From positions 1 through 9,652 of the forward strand of contig CALFJG010000084.1 of NCBI GenBank assembly GCA_937877625.1: a stretch of DNA of 9,652 bases, read 5' to 3'. A model generated the notes under the pieces. That model did no database searches. It saw only the letters and a list, made by a program, of their open reading frames with translations, and had not been told where the DNA came from. Source of the DNA: an uncultured Prevotellaceae bacterium. GTDB taxonomy: Bacteria > Bacteroidota > Bacteroidia > Bacteroidales > Bacteroidaceae. Below are positions 1 to 6,905 of the stretch, in pieces. Position numbers and translations under genes: made by a program. Each line of letters begins with the position of its first letter. Positions within the stretch are counted from its first letter, which is position 1.

Positions 1-37
1 ATACGGGTTTGCATATTGTTTACTGTAGTTCTTACTC

Positions 38-1966
38 TTACTTCACCTCCTCGAAGTCGGCTTCTTGGATATCGTCTTTGTTCGTGTCGGAAGCAGTTGA
101 AGTACCGCCTGCGTTAGCTCCGCCAAAGCCTTGGGCTGCATCAGGGCCGGGCTGTGCGCCATTTTGTTGATACATCTGTGCGCTGGCTGTTTGCCAAGCA
201 GCGTTGAGAGCGGCCATTGCGGTGTCGATAGCAGCGAGGTCTTGAGCCTTGTGAGCTTCTTTCAATTTTCCGAGGGCTTCCTCTATGGGTGCTTTGGCGG
301 CTGCGGGGAGTTTGTCGCCGAGTTCCTTGAGTTGGTTCTCTGTCTGGAACACCATAGAGTCGGCCTGGTTGAGTTTGTCCACACGCTCTTTCTCTTTCTT
401 ATCGGCCTCGGCATTGGCAGCGGCCTCGGCTTTCATACGATCAATCTCTTCTTTGGATAGTCCGCTGCTGGCTTCGATACGAATGGCCTGCTCCTTGCCT
501 GTGGCTTTGTCTTTTGCACTAACGTTGACAATGCCGTTGGCGTCGATGTCGAACGTCACTTCAATCTGTGGCACGCCACGACGTGCTGGAGCGATGCCTG
601 CGAGGTTGAAGCGTCCCAGGCTTTTGTTCTGAGCGGCCATAGGACGCTCGCCCTGTAGCACGTGGATGGTCACCTCGGGTTGGTTGTCTTCGGCTGTGCT
701 AAAGGTTTCACTCTTGCGGATAGGAATAGTGCTGTTGGCCTCTATCAGACGTGTCATCACGCCGCCGAGCGTCTCAATGCCGAGTGAAAGCGGTGTGACA
801 TCGAGCAACACCATATCTCCCACGCCGCTCTCTTTGCCAAGGATGGCACCTTGAATGCTGGCACCCACGGCCACTACCTCGTCGGGGTTTACGCCCTTGC
901 TCGGGGCTTTGCCGAAGAACTCTTCTACGAGTTGTTGCACGGCCGGGATACGGCTTGAACCTCCCACGAGTATTACCTCGTTAATCTCATTCTTATTGAG
1001 TTTTGCATCGCTCAGTGCTTTTTCGCACGGGATGCGGCAAGCCTGTATCAGCTCGTGGCTCAGTGCCTCAAACTTAGCGCGGGTGAGTGTCTTCACCAAG
1101 TGTTTGGGTACGCCACCCACAGGCATAATATACGGTAGGTTAATCTCTGTGGTGGTAGAACTGGAGAGTTCTATCTTCGCTTTTTCTGCGGCCTCTTTTA
1201 GGCGTTGCATTGCCATAGGGTCCTGGCTAAGGTCTGCGCCTTCATCGTTGCGGAACTCTTCGACGAGCCAGTTGATAATCACTTGGTCGAAGTCGTCGCC
1301 GCCGAGGTGGGTGTTGCCATTGGTGGAGAGTACCTCAAAAATGCCGTCGCCGAGTTCCAGAATACTGATGTCAAACGTGCCGCCTCCGAGGTCGAACACA
1401 GCGATTTTCATATCCTTTTTCGACTTGTCAAGGCCGTAGGCCAAGGCTGCCGCTGTCGGCTCGTTGACGATACGCTTCACCTCTAAGCCGGCAATCTGTC
1501 CGGCCTCTTTTGTGGCTTGGCGCTGCGAGTCGGAGAAATAAGCAGGCACGGTGATTACTGCTTCGGAGACTTCCTGTCCGAGATAGTCCTCGGCTGTCTT
1601 TTTCATCTTTTGAAGCACCATAGCACTGATTTCCTGCGGCGTGTACTGACGTCCGTCGATGTCCACACGTGGTGTGTTGTTGTCGCCACGCACTACACTG
1701 TATGGCACGCGACCTATTTCAGTCTGTACCTGGTCAAAGGTCTCGCCCATAAAGCGCTTGATAGAATAGATGGTCTTTTTGGGGTTGGTGACAGCCTGGC
1801 GCTTGGCCGGGTCGCCCACTTTGCGCTCGCCGCCTTCTACAAAAGCCACTACCGAAGGCGTGGTACGCTTGCCCTCGCTGTTGGCGATAACAACGGGCTC
1901 GCCGCCTTCAAAAACGGATACACACGAGTTTGTGGTTCCAAGGTCAATTCCGATAATTTTTCCCAT
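38..1966 (-). CDS. dnaK: Molecular chaperone DnaK (Hsp70), full length
   Basis: ATP-dependent cytosolic Hsp70 that binds unfolded polypeptides and works with DnaJ and GrpE. The 642-residue product matches the usual family length of about 640. Visible in order: phosphate-1 loop GIDLGTTNSC (residues 6-15), the ATPase lysine in YSIKRFMG (K70), phosphate-2 loop FDLGGGTFD (191-199), adenosine motif VGGSSRIP (334-341), the interdomain linker around VLLDVTP (386-392), then the beta-sandwich peptide-binding domain, the helical lid, and a Gly/Ala/Gln-rich tail ending DFEEVK. The ATG at 1966 is chosen because MGKIIGIDLG is the conserved N-terminus; the frame stays open for 24 codons upstream, but that extension has no family resemblance. 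The leader is A/C-rich with no Shine-Dalgarno. No grpE or dnaJ is next to it, and I saw no CIRCE-type operator or convincing promoter upstream. Identity is near certain. Confidence 0.98.
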   Translation of the reverse strand: MGKIIGIDLGTTNSCVSVFEGGEPVVIANSEGKRTTPSVVAFVEGGERKVGDPAKRQAVTNPKKTIYSIKRFMGETFDQVQTEIGRVPYSVVRGDNNTPRVDIDGRQYTPQEISAMVLQKMKKTAEDYLGQEVSEAVITVPAYFSDSQRQATKEAGQIAGLEVKRIVNEPTAAALAYGLDKSKKDMKIAVFDLGGGTFDISILELGDGIFEVLSTNGNTHLGGDDFDQVIINWLVEEFRNDEGADLSQDPMAMQRLKEAAEKAKIELSSSTTTEINLPYIMPVGGVPKHLVKTLTRAKFEALSHELIQACRIPCEKALSDAKLNKNEINEVILVGGSSRIPAVQQLVEEFFGKAPSKGVNPDEVVAVGASIQGAILGKESGVGDMVLLDVTPLSLGIETLGGVMTRLIEANSTIPIRKSETFSTAEDNQPEVTIHVLQGERPMAAQNKSLGRFNLAGIAPARRGVPQIEVTFDIDANGIVNVSAKDKATGKEQAIRIEASSGLSKEEIDRMKAEAAANAEADKKEKERVDKLNQADSMVFQTENQLKELGDKLPAAAKAPIEEALGKLKEAHKAQDLAAIDTAMAALNAAWQTASAQMYQQNGAQPGPDAAQGFGGANAGGTSTASDTNKDDIQEADFEEVK

Positions 1967-2371
1967 AGTTGTGTTGTTTTTTTGATTTTCTAAGTAATAG
2001 GTTGAAAGCTCTGCAAAGGTTTTACCCACAAAAGACAATAGGAAGAGAGAGTAGTTCTATCAAGCCGCTGCGTTTGTGTGATATAACACCCTTGCACAAA
2101 ACCTTTAAGAACAAAGATTTTAGTTTGTTTGCTTTCAATAAAGCAAAGAGCGTGCCAAACCGTATTCTTCTTGCAGACACAGTTCTTGCGTTGTAGGGCC
2201 ACGTGTTCGTCTTGCTATGTTTGATAAGAAAGGTAGGGGGCAGCCCGTCAAACACGCTGGCAAACACTATGCTCATCAGTAAATAAGGAAAAAAAACAGA
2301 AAGGAATGGCTGCCCTATAAGCTCTCTGGCATATTTTCACAGAAAAGAGCGCAAAATACCTTATATTAAGT

Positions 2372-2403
2372 ATTGCAAAGCGTGCTTTTGAGGCGTACTT
2401 TTG
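2372..2403 (+). promoter_or_regulatory. Promoter of feoAB (Bacteroidetes -33/-7 type)
   Basis: The -7 element TACTTTTG (2396-2403) matches the Bacteroidetes sigma consensus TAnnTTTG exactly. ATTG at 2372-2375 supplies the -33 TTG with a 20-base gap, inside the known 19-21 range. Transcription would begin near 2408-2410, giving a leader of roughly 63 bases. The -7 box is also the left arm of a palindrome (2396-2416). I saw no clear Fur-type box. Confidence 0.7.
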
Positions 2404-2416
2404 CTGCGCAAAAGTA
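2396..2416. repeat. Perfect inverted repeat over the feo -7 box
   Basis: Arms TACTTTTGC (2396-2404) and GCAAAAGTA (2408-2416) are exact reverse complements around a 3-base centre TGC. The left arm contains the forward -7 element, so the right arm presents the same -7 sequence on the minus strand, facing dnaK. It could be an operator, a start-site dyad, or a symmetric bidirectional promoter; the sequence alone does not decide. Confidence 0.8.
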
Positions 2417-2464
2417 AAGTCGTCCCTCCCCCCTTACGTCAGAGAGGAAAAGACCTATATAAAT

Positions 2465-2470
2465 AAGGAG
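2465..2470 (+). promoter_or_regulatory. Shine-Dalgarno-like AAGGAG very close to feoAB start
   Basis: AAGGAG ends only two bases before the ATG at 2473, shorter than the usual 5-9 base spacing. A GTG at 2470 overlaps it and is in frame, but MKLSELQTGE from the ATG is the normal FeoA N-terminus, so the ATG is preferred. The motif may be coincidental, since Bacteroidetes genes usually do not depend on Shine-Dalgarno pairing. Confidence 0.4.
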
Positions 2471-2472
2471 TG

Positions 2473-5013
2473 ATGAAACTATCAGAACTTCAGACGGGCG
2501 AGCAGGCACGCATCGTGAAGGTGACAGGCCACGGCGGCTTTCGCAAGCGTATCATTGAGATGGGCTTTGTGAAAGGCCGCGAGGTGGAGGCGTTGCTCAG
2601 TGCGCCGCTGCAAGACCCTGTGAAATATAAAGTGATGGGCTACGAAGTAAGCCTACGCCGCGACGAGGCAGAGCTCATAGAGATAGCAAAGGGAGCTGAC
2701 GTGGCCTGCACGTCTGCCGAGAGCGACACGCTATCTAAGCACACTGCTACAGAAAAGGCGTTGAGCCTCAGCGAGCGTGAAGAGACCTCCTACCTCCGCC
2801 AGCGACGCACAATCAATGTAGCATTGGTGGGCAACCCGAACTGTGGCAAGACATCGCTATTCAACTATGCCAGCGGTGCGCACGCACGTGTGGGCAACTA
2901 CAGCGGTGTCACGGTGGATGCCACCGAGGCACACGCACATTTTGAGGGTTACGACTTGGCACTGACCGATTTGCCCGGCACGTATTCCCTCTCGTGCTAC
3001 AGCCCCGAGGAGCTCTATGTGCGCGAGCATCTGCTGGAGAAACACCCCGACATTATTATCAATGTCATAGACGCTTCCAACCTGGAGCGTAACCTCTATC
3101 TCACCACTGGACTTGTAGATATGAACGTGCGTATGGTCTGCGCACTCAATATGTACGATGAGTTTGAACGTCGTGGCGACACGATAGACATAGAAACGCT
3201 GAGCGGGCTGCTTGGCGTGCCGATGATACGTACATCATTTCGCACGGGGCGCGGCGTGGACTTGCTGTTCCACGTGTTGATAAACCTTTATGAGGGGGCT
3301 GACTACATAGATGCCGACGGGCGCATCAATCCTGCGGTGGCACGAGAAATCCGCGAGTGGCACAAGCAATATGCCCAAGAAGACACGCTCCCCAACGACC
3401 ACATGGAAGACTTTGCCGAGGGCGACCGTCCGCGCCACCACGTTGTGCGCCATATCCACATCAACCACGGGCAGTATGTGGAACGTGCTATCAGCGACAT
3501 ACAGGCTACGCTCAAAAAGAGCGAAGCCCTACGCACCCGTTTCAGCACGCGCTACCTGGCAGTAAAACTCTTGGAAAACGACACTTGGGCAGAAGCAGAA
3601 GTAAAGAAAGACGCTGTCGGAGAGGAGGCACTTGCGGCACGCAACAAAGCCGCCGCACAAATCAAAGCCGACACGCAGGAAGATAGCGAGACAGCGGTAA
3701 CCGATGCGAAATACGGCTTTATCCACGGCGCACTGACAGAGGCTCGGTATAGCAAAGGCACGAAGACAGACACCTATCGGCTGACACACACCTTAGACAG
3801 CATACTTTCCCACAAATACCTGGGTTTCCCCGTGTTCTTCTTTCTGCTCTATGTGATGTTCCAAACCACGTTCTCGCTCGGCCAGTATCCTATGGACTGG
3901 ATGGAGGCTGGCGTGGCTTGGATAGGCAACACGCTTGGCACCTTGCTACCTGAGGGTCCGCTGCGAGCGATGCTTGTTGACGGAGTTGTGGGCGGCGTAG
4001 GGGCGGTCATTGTGTTTTTGCCACAGATATTGATACTCTATCTGTTTATCTCCTTTATGGAAGACAGTGGCTATATGGCACGCGCCGCTTTCATTATGGA
4101 CCGTTTGATGCACACGATGGGACTTCACGGCAAGTCGTTCATCCCGCTTATTATGGGTTTTGGCTGCAACGTACCCGCCGTGATGGCCACACGTACCATA
4201 GAAAGTCGGCGTTCACGTCTTATCACGATGATGGTTTTGCCTTTTATGTCGTGCTCGGCACGCCTACCTATATATATTATGATTGCCGGCACGTTTTTCG
4301 CCGCTCAGTGGCGCTCGGCGGTAATGATTTCGCTCTACGCCGTAGGCATTGCCGTGAGCGTGGTGGTGAGCCGGCTGCTCGCGCGCTTTGTGATACGCGG
4401 AGAGGACACGCCGTTTGTTATGGAGCTACCGCCGTATCGCCTACCCACGTGGCAGGCCACACTGCGACACACTTGGGAGAAAGGCAAGGAGTACCTGAAA
4501 AAGATGGGCGGCATCATTCTCGTGGCGAGCCTTATCGTTTGGGCACTCGGCTACTTTCCACAAGGCGACAACCTCACCCCGGAGCAACAACAGGAACAGA
4601 GTTGTATCGCACGTCTGGGGAAAGCCATAGAGCCCGCTTTCAGTTTGCAAGGATTTAACTGGAAACTCGACGTGAGCCTATTGGCTGGCGTGGGTGCTAA
4701 GGAGATTGTGGCCAGCACGCTCGGTGTCATCTATGCCGGCGATGACAGTTATGGTGAAGACGAAACCTTTAGCGACGATGCTAACAAGTACACACGTCTG
4801 CACCACCTGATGCAGGCAGACGGCATCACGCCCCTTGCAGCCTATTGCTACCTGTTATTTATTCTCCTCTACTTTCCCTGCATCGCCACTATTGCCGCCA
4901 TAAAAAACGAGACAGGCTCGTGGCGTTGGGCGTTGGCTGCTGCCGTCTATACCACTTTGGTGGCTTGGATAGTGTCCGTTGCTGTTTATCAGATAGGAAA
5001 CCTTTTCAGTTAA
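2473..5013 (+). CDS. feoB: FeoA-FeoB fusion, ferrous iron transporter
   Basis: Inner-membrane Fe(II) importer with a cytosolic G domain, here carrying FeoA fused at the N-terminus; 846 residues. Residues 1-72 are the SH3-like FeoA domain (MKLSELQTGE, HGGFRKRIIEMGF, KYKVMGYEVSLRR). After a 40-residue linker comes the GTPase: G1 GNPNCGKT (120-127), G2 around T147 in GVTVD, G3 DLPG (166-169), G4 NMYD (226-229), G5-like SFRTGRG (255-261). Residues about 275-440 form the helical GDI-like spacer with a charged Ala/Glu/Lys-rich section (about 375-410). The membrane part starts near 449 and carries the FeoB signatures GFGCNVPA (562-569) and LPFMSCSARLP (589-599), with further hydrophobic helices to the end. 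Fused FeoA-FeoB genes are well known in Bacteroidetes. No frameshift or missing key motif is seen. A small Cys-rich partner gene follows 73 bases downstream. Confidence 0.97.
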   Translation: MKLSELQTGEQARIVKVTGHGGFRKRIIEMGFVKGREVEALLSAPLQDPVKYKVMGYEVSLRRDEAELIEIAKGADVACTSAESDTLSKHTATEKALSLSEREETSYLRQRRTINVALVGNPNCGKTSLFNYASGAHARVGNYSGVTVDATEAHAHFEGYDLALTDLPGTYSLSCYSPEELYVREHLLEKHPDIIINVIDASNLERNLYLTTGLVDMNVRMVCALNMYDEFERRGDTIDIETLSGLLGVPMIRTSFRTGRGVDLLFHVLINLYEGADYIDADGRINPAVAREIREWHKQYAQEDTLPNDHMEDFAEGDRPRHHVVRHIHINHGQYVERAISDIQATLKKSEALRTRFSTRYLAVKLLENDTWAEAEVKKDAVGEEALAARNKAAAQIKADTQEDSETAVTDAKYGFIHGALTEARYSKGTKTDTYRLTHTLDSILSHKYLGFPVFFFLLYVMFQTTFSLGQYPMDWMEAGVAWIGNTLGTLLPEGPLRAMLVDGVVGGVGAVIVFLPQILILYLFISFMEDSGYMARAAFIMDRLMHTMGLHGKSFIPLIMGFGCNVPAVMATRTIESRRSRLITMMVLPFMSCSARLPIYIMIAGTFFAAQWRSAVMISLYAVGIAVSVVVSRLLARFVIRGEDTPFVMELPPYRLPTWQATLRHTWEKGKEYLKKMGGIILVASLIVWALGYFPQGDNLTPEQQQEQSCIARLGKAIEPAFSLQGFNWKLDVSLLAGVGAKEIVASTLGVIYAGDDSYGEDETFSDDANKYTRLHHLMQADGITPLAAYCYLLFILLYFPCIATIAAIKNETGSWRWALAAAVYTTLVAWIVSVAVYQIGNLFS

Positions 5014-5038
5014 ACCCAAACTGGTCATTGGCTGTTAT

Positions 5039-5058
5039 GCGGCTTGCAATATAGCCGC
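5039..5058. repeat. Small intercistronic stem-loop after feoAB
   Basis: Arms GCGGCT (5039-5044) and AGCCGC (5053-5058) pair exactly around an 8-base A/T-rich loop. It lies between the feoAB stop and the Cys-rich gene. No T tract follows directly, so it looks more like an intercistronic or RNA-processing hairpin than a terminator. It is short enough to be chance. Confidence 0.35.
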
Positions 5059-5086
5059 CAACACACACAAACTTCCTTTTTAGCTT

Positions 5087-5248
5087 ATGCTCTGGCAATA
5101 CATCATCGTATTTATCGTACTCGCCTTGTGCGTAGCCTTTGCCGTGCATCGCATACGAAAGAATTTCCAGGGTCGCAGCAACAAGCACTGCTGCGAGGGA
5201 TGCACCCACTTGAAGCATTGCAAAGCAAAAACACATTCTTCTCTGTAA
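5087..5248 (+). CDS. FeoB-associated Cys-rich membrane protein
   Basis: A 53-residue product. Residues 4-20 (QYIIVFIVLALCVAFAV) are one hydrophobic helix, followed by a basic stretch HRIRK and a tail with a Cys cluster: C35, C36, C39 and C45 in HCCEGCTHLKHC. This layout (N-terminal helix, then a short CC-x2-C-x5-C tail next to feoB) fits the small FeoB-associated Cys-rich membrane proteins found beside feoB in Bacteroidetes and some Firmicutes. A role in iron binding or FeoB assembly is inferred, not demonstrated. It begins 73 bases after feoAB in the same direction and probably shares its transcript, because no promoter is seen in the gap. The ATG at 5087 is the only start that keeps the membrane helix intact. 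The leader has no Shine-Dalgarno. Confidence 0.85.
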   Translation: MLWQYIIVFIVLALCVAFAVHRIRKNFQGRSNKHCCEGCTHLKHCKAKTHSSL

Positions 5249-5274
5249 GGCATAGAAAACACGGCGTTGCCTTA
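5246..5274. terminator. Stem-loop between convergent feo and hisH genes
   Basis: TAAGGCA (5246-5252) and TGCCTTA (5268-5274) form a 7-bp stem with a 15-base loop. The stem begins in the TAA stop of the Cys-rich gene and ends 4 bases before the hisH stop, so it could end both convergent transcripts. Neither strand has a strong U tract after it, so the terminator call is tentative. Confidence 0.35.
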
Positions 5275-5278
5275 TAGA

Positions 5279-5899
5279 CTATGGAAACAAACGCCGCTCA
5301 ATATCTAAAAAATTCCTCAGCAAGCGTTCTCCGGCCTCGCCACTCTTTTCAGGGTGAAACTGCGTAGCAAAGAAATTGTCGCGGCGCATCGCTGCGGCGA
5401 ATGGTGTGTCGCAATAAGTAGTTGCGGCAATGGTATAGGAAGCATCAACAGGTACGTAGTAGCTGTGTACGAAGTAGAAATACGTGCCATCGGCTATTCC
5501 GTCAAAGAGCGGCGAGCGCAGACCTCCCACGGTGTTCCAGCCCATGTGAGGTATCTTATCCTCGCCGCTACGTGGCACGAAGCGTGCCACGCGCGTTTCG
5601 GGGAAGATACCGATGCAAGGTGTACCCCCGCTCTCCTCGCTCCATTGGCACATCAACTGCTGACCTATGCAGATACCCAGTACAGGTTGCGTCAGCGAGG
5701 GGATAAGTCTGTCCAGCCCCTGAGCGCGTACGCTACGCATCGTCGTGGCCGCCTCGCCCTGTCCGGGGAATATAACGCGGTCGGCACGGCGTATCACTTC
5801 GTTATCGTCAGTAAGCACGGGCTGCACACCGCATCTGCGCAGGGCATGCACCACGCTGTACACGTTGCCCGCTCCGTATTTCACTATCGCTACTTGCAT
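5279..5899 (-). CDS. hisH: Imidazole glycerol phosphate synthase, glutaminase subunit HisH
   Basis: Class I glutamine amidotransferase subunit that releases ammonia from glutamine and channels it to HisF, which makes imidazole glycerol phosphate (histidine pathway) and AICAR (purine link). 206 residues, close to the usual 195-210. The N-terminus MQVAIVKYGAGNVYSV is typical HisH. The nucleophile Cys77 lies in the elbow GICIGQQLMC, with His182 and Glu184 in TQFHPEKSG completing the triad. PGQGEA (45-50) takes the place of the commoner PGVGA oxyanion-strand motif, and HMGWN (118-122) is the conserved HisH segment. Its promoter is about 50 bases upstream. No hisA, hisF or hisI is adjacent on either side, so the partner HisF must be encoded elsewhere. 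It converges on the feo genes. Confidence 0.95.
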   Translation of the reverse strand: MQVAIVKYGAGNVYSVVHALRRCGVQPVLTDDNEVIRRADRVIFPGQGEAATTMRSVRAQGLDRLIPSLTQPVLGICIGQQLMCQWSEESGGTPCIGIFPETRVARFVPRSGEDKIPHMGWNTVGGLRSPLFDGIADGTYFYFVHSYYVPVDASYTIAATTYCDTPFAAAMRRDNFFATQFHPEKSGEAGERLLRNFLDIERRLFP

Positions 5900-5946
5900 C
5901 GCGTGTGTGTTGTTTTTGTGGTTCTACCACCTAAAAGGCGGTTCTG

Positions 5947-5977
5947 CAAAAGTACGTATAATCTGCTATGAAACAAG
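5947..5977 (-). promoter_or_regulatory. Promoter of hisH (Bacteroidetes -33/-7 type)
   Basis: On the minus strand TACTTTTG (complement of 5947-5954) is an exact TAnnTTTG -7 box, and CTTG (complement of 5974-5977) gives the -33 TTG at a 19-base gap. The predicted start near 5941 leaves a leader of about 42 bases. It uses the same -7 octamer as the feo promoter but has no matching right arm, so there is no palindrome here. Confidence 0.7.
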
Positions 5978-6016
5978 TGTTTCCTTTATTTTGTTGTGTC
6001 AACTGACGGAACTCCA

Positions 6017-6101
6017 TTGCAGCGGTTGACAGAAGAAGCGTCTCTCGCGGTGACAAATAAACCAGCCGCTGAGAGCGGATTGCTTGCAGCGGCTGATAGA
6101 A
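6017..6101. repeat. Three-arm CAGCSGYTG repeat in the hisH-lipoprotein gap
   Basis: An 18-base direct repeat with two differences occurs at 6017-6034 (TTGCAGCGGTTGACAGAA) and 6084-6101 (TTGCAGCGGCTGATAGAA). Between them CAGCCGCTG (6063-6071) is the inverse of their core. The middle arm can therefore pair with the right arm (perfect 9 bp) or the left arm (8 of 9, with a G-U on the plus-strand RNA). It lies in a 280-base stretch with no gene. Confidence 0.65.
6053..6095 (-). terminator. Candidate terminator of the lipoprotein gene
   Basis: Read on the minus strand, about 85 bases past the lipoprotein stop, CAGCCGCTG and CAGCGGCTG form a perfect 9-bp G/C-rich stem with a 15-base loop (6063-6095), followed by GGTTTATTTG (complement of 6053-6062). 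The stem is good, but the U tract is interrupted and the loop is long. It could instead be part of the three-arm repeat structure. Confidence 0.4.
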
Positions 6102-6179
6102 ACAGGTGGACGGGTATCACACATCCCGCCTATTTGTTAAAGGACTGGAGGTTGCTATAGTCAGCTTCCTTATGTCGGC

Positions 6180-6641
6180 TTATTTTTCTGATACTCGTCG
6201 GTAGTACGTTATTTCATCTTCTTTTGGGTTATAGTCTTCCTCATAGCCCTGGTCAGCATACTTCATTTCCAGCACGAGTTCTTCGTCGGTCAGCTTCTTG
6301 ATACGATAGAACTCGTCTCCATAAAGGACAAGCTTGTCGCCTTTAAGTTTCCACGTAGAGGTTTCATCATCATTGGCATATTCTTTAAGCATTGAATAAC
6401 TGGTTGTATGTAATGTGCCGTCCGCGTCGAACGTGTAATAATAATAAGATGGAGTGTCGTATGTCCGTAACAGATTTCCGTCTAAGTCATAATACTCTGT
6501 CTTGTATTCCTGCCAAGTGCCGATTAATTTATTCTTGTCTATCTTTACGCCATCGTCGTCGTCTCCGCAGGAAACAAATCCGCTGGTTACCACTGCTATG
6601 CAAAGCATAGCCATCAGTTTGAAAATGCTTGCCTTCATCAT
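6180..6641 (-). CDS. Small lipoprotein, lipocalin-like, probably surface exposed
   Basis: A 153-residue protein. Residues 1-24 form a lipoprotein signal peptide (basic start, hydrophobic core LMAMLCIAVVTSGF) with Cys25 as the lipidated residue in FVSC. The mature protein begins CGDDDDG; an acidic run directly after the cysteine resembles the Bacteroidetes signal that sends lipoproteins to the cell surface (inference). The rest (LIGTWQEYKTEYYDLDGNLL, repeated Tyr-rich strands, a closing ITYYRRV) looks like the small beta-barrel lipocalin-like lipoproteins common in Bacteroidales, which start with a conserved L-x-GTW. No specific ligand or function can be named. Start may be either of two consecutive ATGs (6641 or 6638). 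The leader is A-rich without Shine-Dalgarno. It lies downstream of lepA in the same direction, but the 264-base gap makes a separate transcript likely. Confidence 0.8.
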   Translation of the reverse strand: MMKASIFKLMAMLCIAVVTSGFVSCGDDDDGVKIDKNKLIGTWQEYKTEYYDLDGNLLRTYDTPSYYYYTFDADGTLHTTSYSMLKEYANDDETSTWKLKGDKLVLYGDEFYRIKKLTDEELVLEMKYADQGYEEDYNPKEDEITYYRRVSEK

Positions 6642-6905
6642 GTTTGATTGTTTTGTGCCGCGCCAAGTACTCGAATGCGGGCGGGGTTGGTATTAAAAAG
6701 TGTGCAAAAAAGCGTAGGACTTGTTTTGGTTCAAGGACAGAAGCAAAAACGCCTTCTTGGCCTGCTGATTTCTCCTGCAGACGCTGCAAAAATAGCACAA
6801 GGCGTGTGCAAAGAAAAACAAAACACGAAGTTTTTGGTTTCTCAGTTGAGGTCACAGACCTCTTGTTAATCTCTTAGATTGATAGTTGCACACAGCGTTT
6901 CCGTC
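6642..6905. other. Gap between lepA and the lipoprotein gene
   Basis: 264 bases with no supported gene. It contains a 6-bp hairpin GAGGTC/GACCTC (6848-6853 with 6857-6862) 44 bases past the lepA stop, without a U tract on the minus strand. A minus-strand TATTTTTG (complement of 6787-6794) fits the -7 consensus for the lipoprotein gene, but it has no TTG at the right distance and would leave a leader of about 140 bases. Neither is firm. Confidence 0.4.

Larger units (their letters stand above)
1967..2472. other. Intergenic region between divergent dnaK and feoAB
   Basis: About 500 bases, visibly more A/T-rich than the genes. The right end (from about 2372) holds the feo promoter and palindrome listed separately. 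The dnaK-proximal part must hold the dnaK promoter, but I could not place it: the best minus-strand -7-like match (AACCTTTG, complement of 2014-2021) lacks a first T and has no TTG at 19-21 bases upstream. A minus-strand open frame at 2022-2276 has no recognisable domain and looks like chance. An 8-base inverted pair, GGGCAGCC near 2238 and GGCTGCCC near 2308, is widely spaced and of doubtful meaning. I see no tRNA or riboswitch. Confidence 0.6.

Noticed and set aside
855..1993. Plus-strand open frames opposite dnaK
   Set aside because: They are mirror frames of a strongly conserved gene, with Ser/Arg-rich or irregular composition and no domain.
1967..2038. In-frame upstream extension of dnaK by 24 codons
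   Set aside because: MSFVGKTFAELS has no Hsp70 resemblance; the conserved N-terminus MGKIIGIDLG begins at the ATG at 1966.
2022..2276. Minus-strand open frame of 84 residues upstream of dnaK
   Set aside because: No recognisable domain, no promoter or leader signal, and overlaps other chance frames in the intergenic region.
2321..2350. GCTCT...AGAGC hairpin upstream of feoAB
   Set aside because: Five base pairs with an uneven interior; likely chance in A/T-rich sequence.
5354..5971. 205-residue plus-strand frame opposite hisH
   Set aside because: It covers a clear HisH in antisense and has no recognisable domain; its length follows from the codon use of hisH.
6848..6862. GAGGTC/GACCTC hairpin as the lepA terminator
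   Set aside because: Only six base pairs and no U tract on the minus strand after it.
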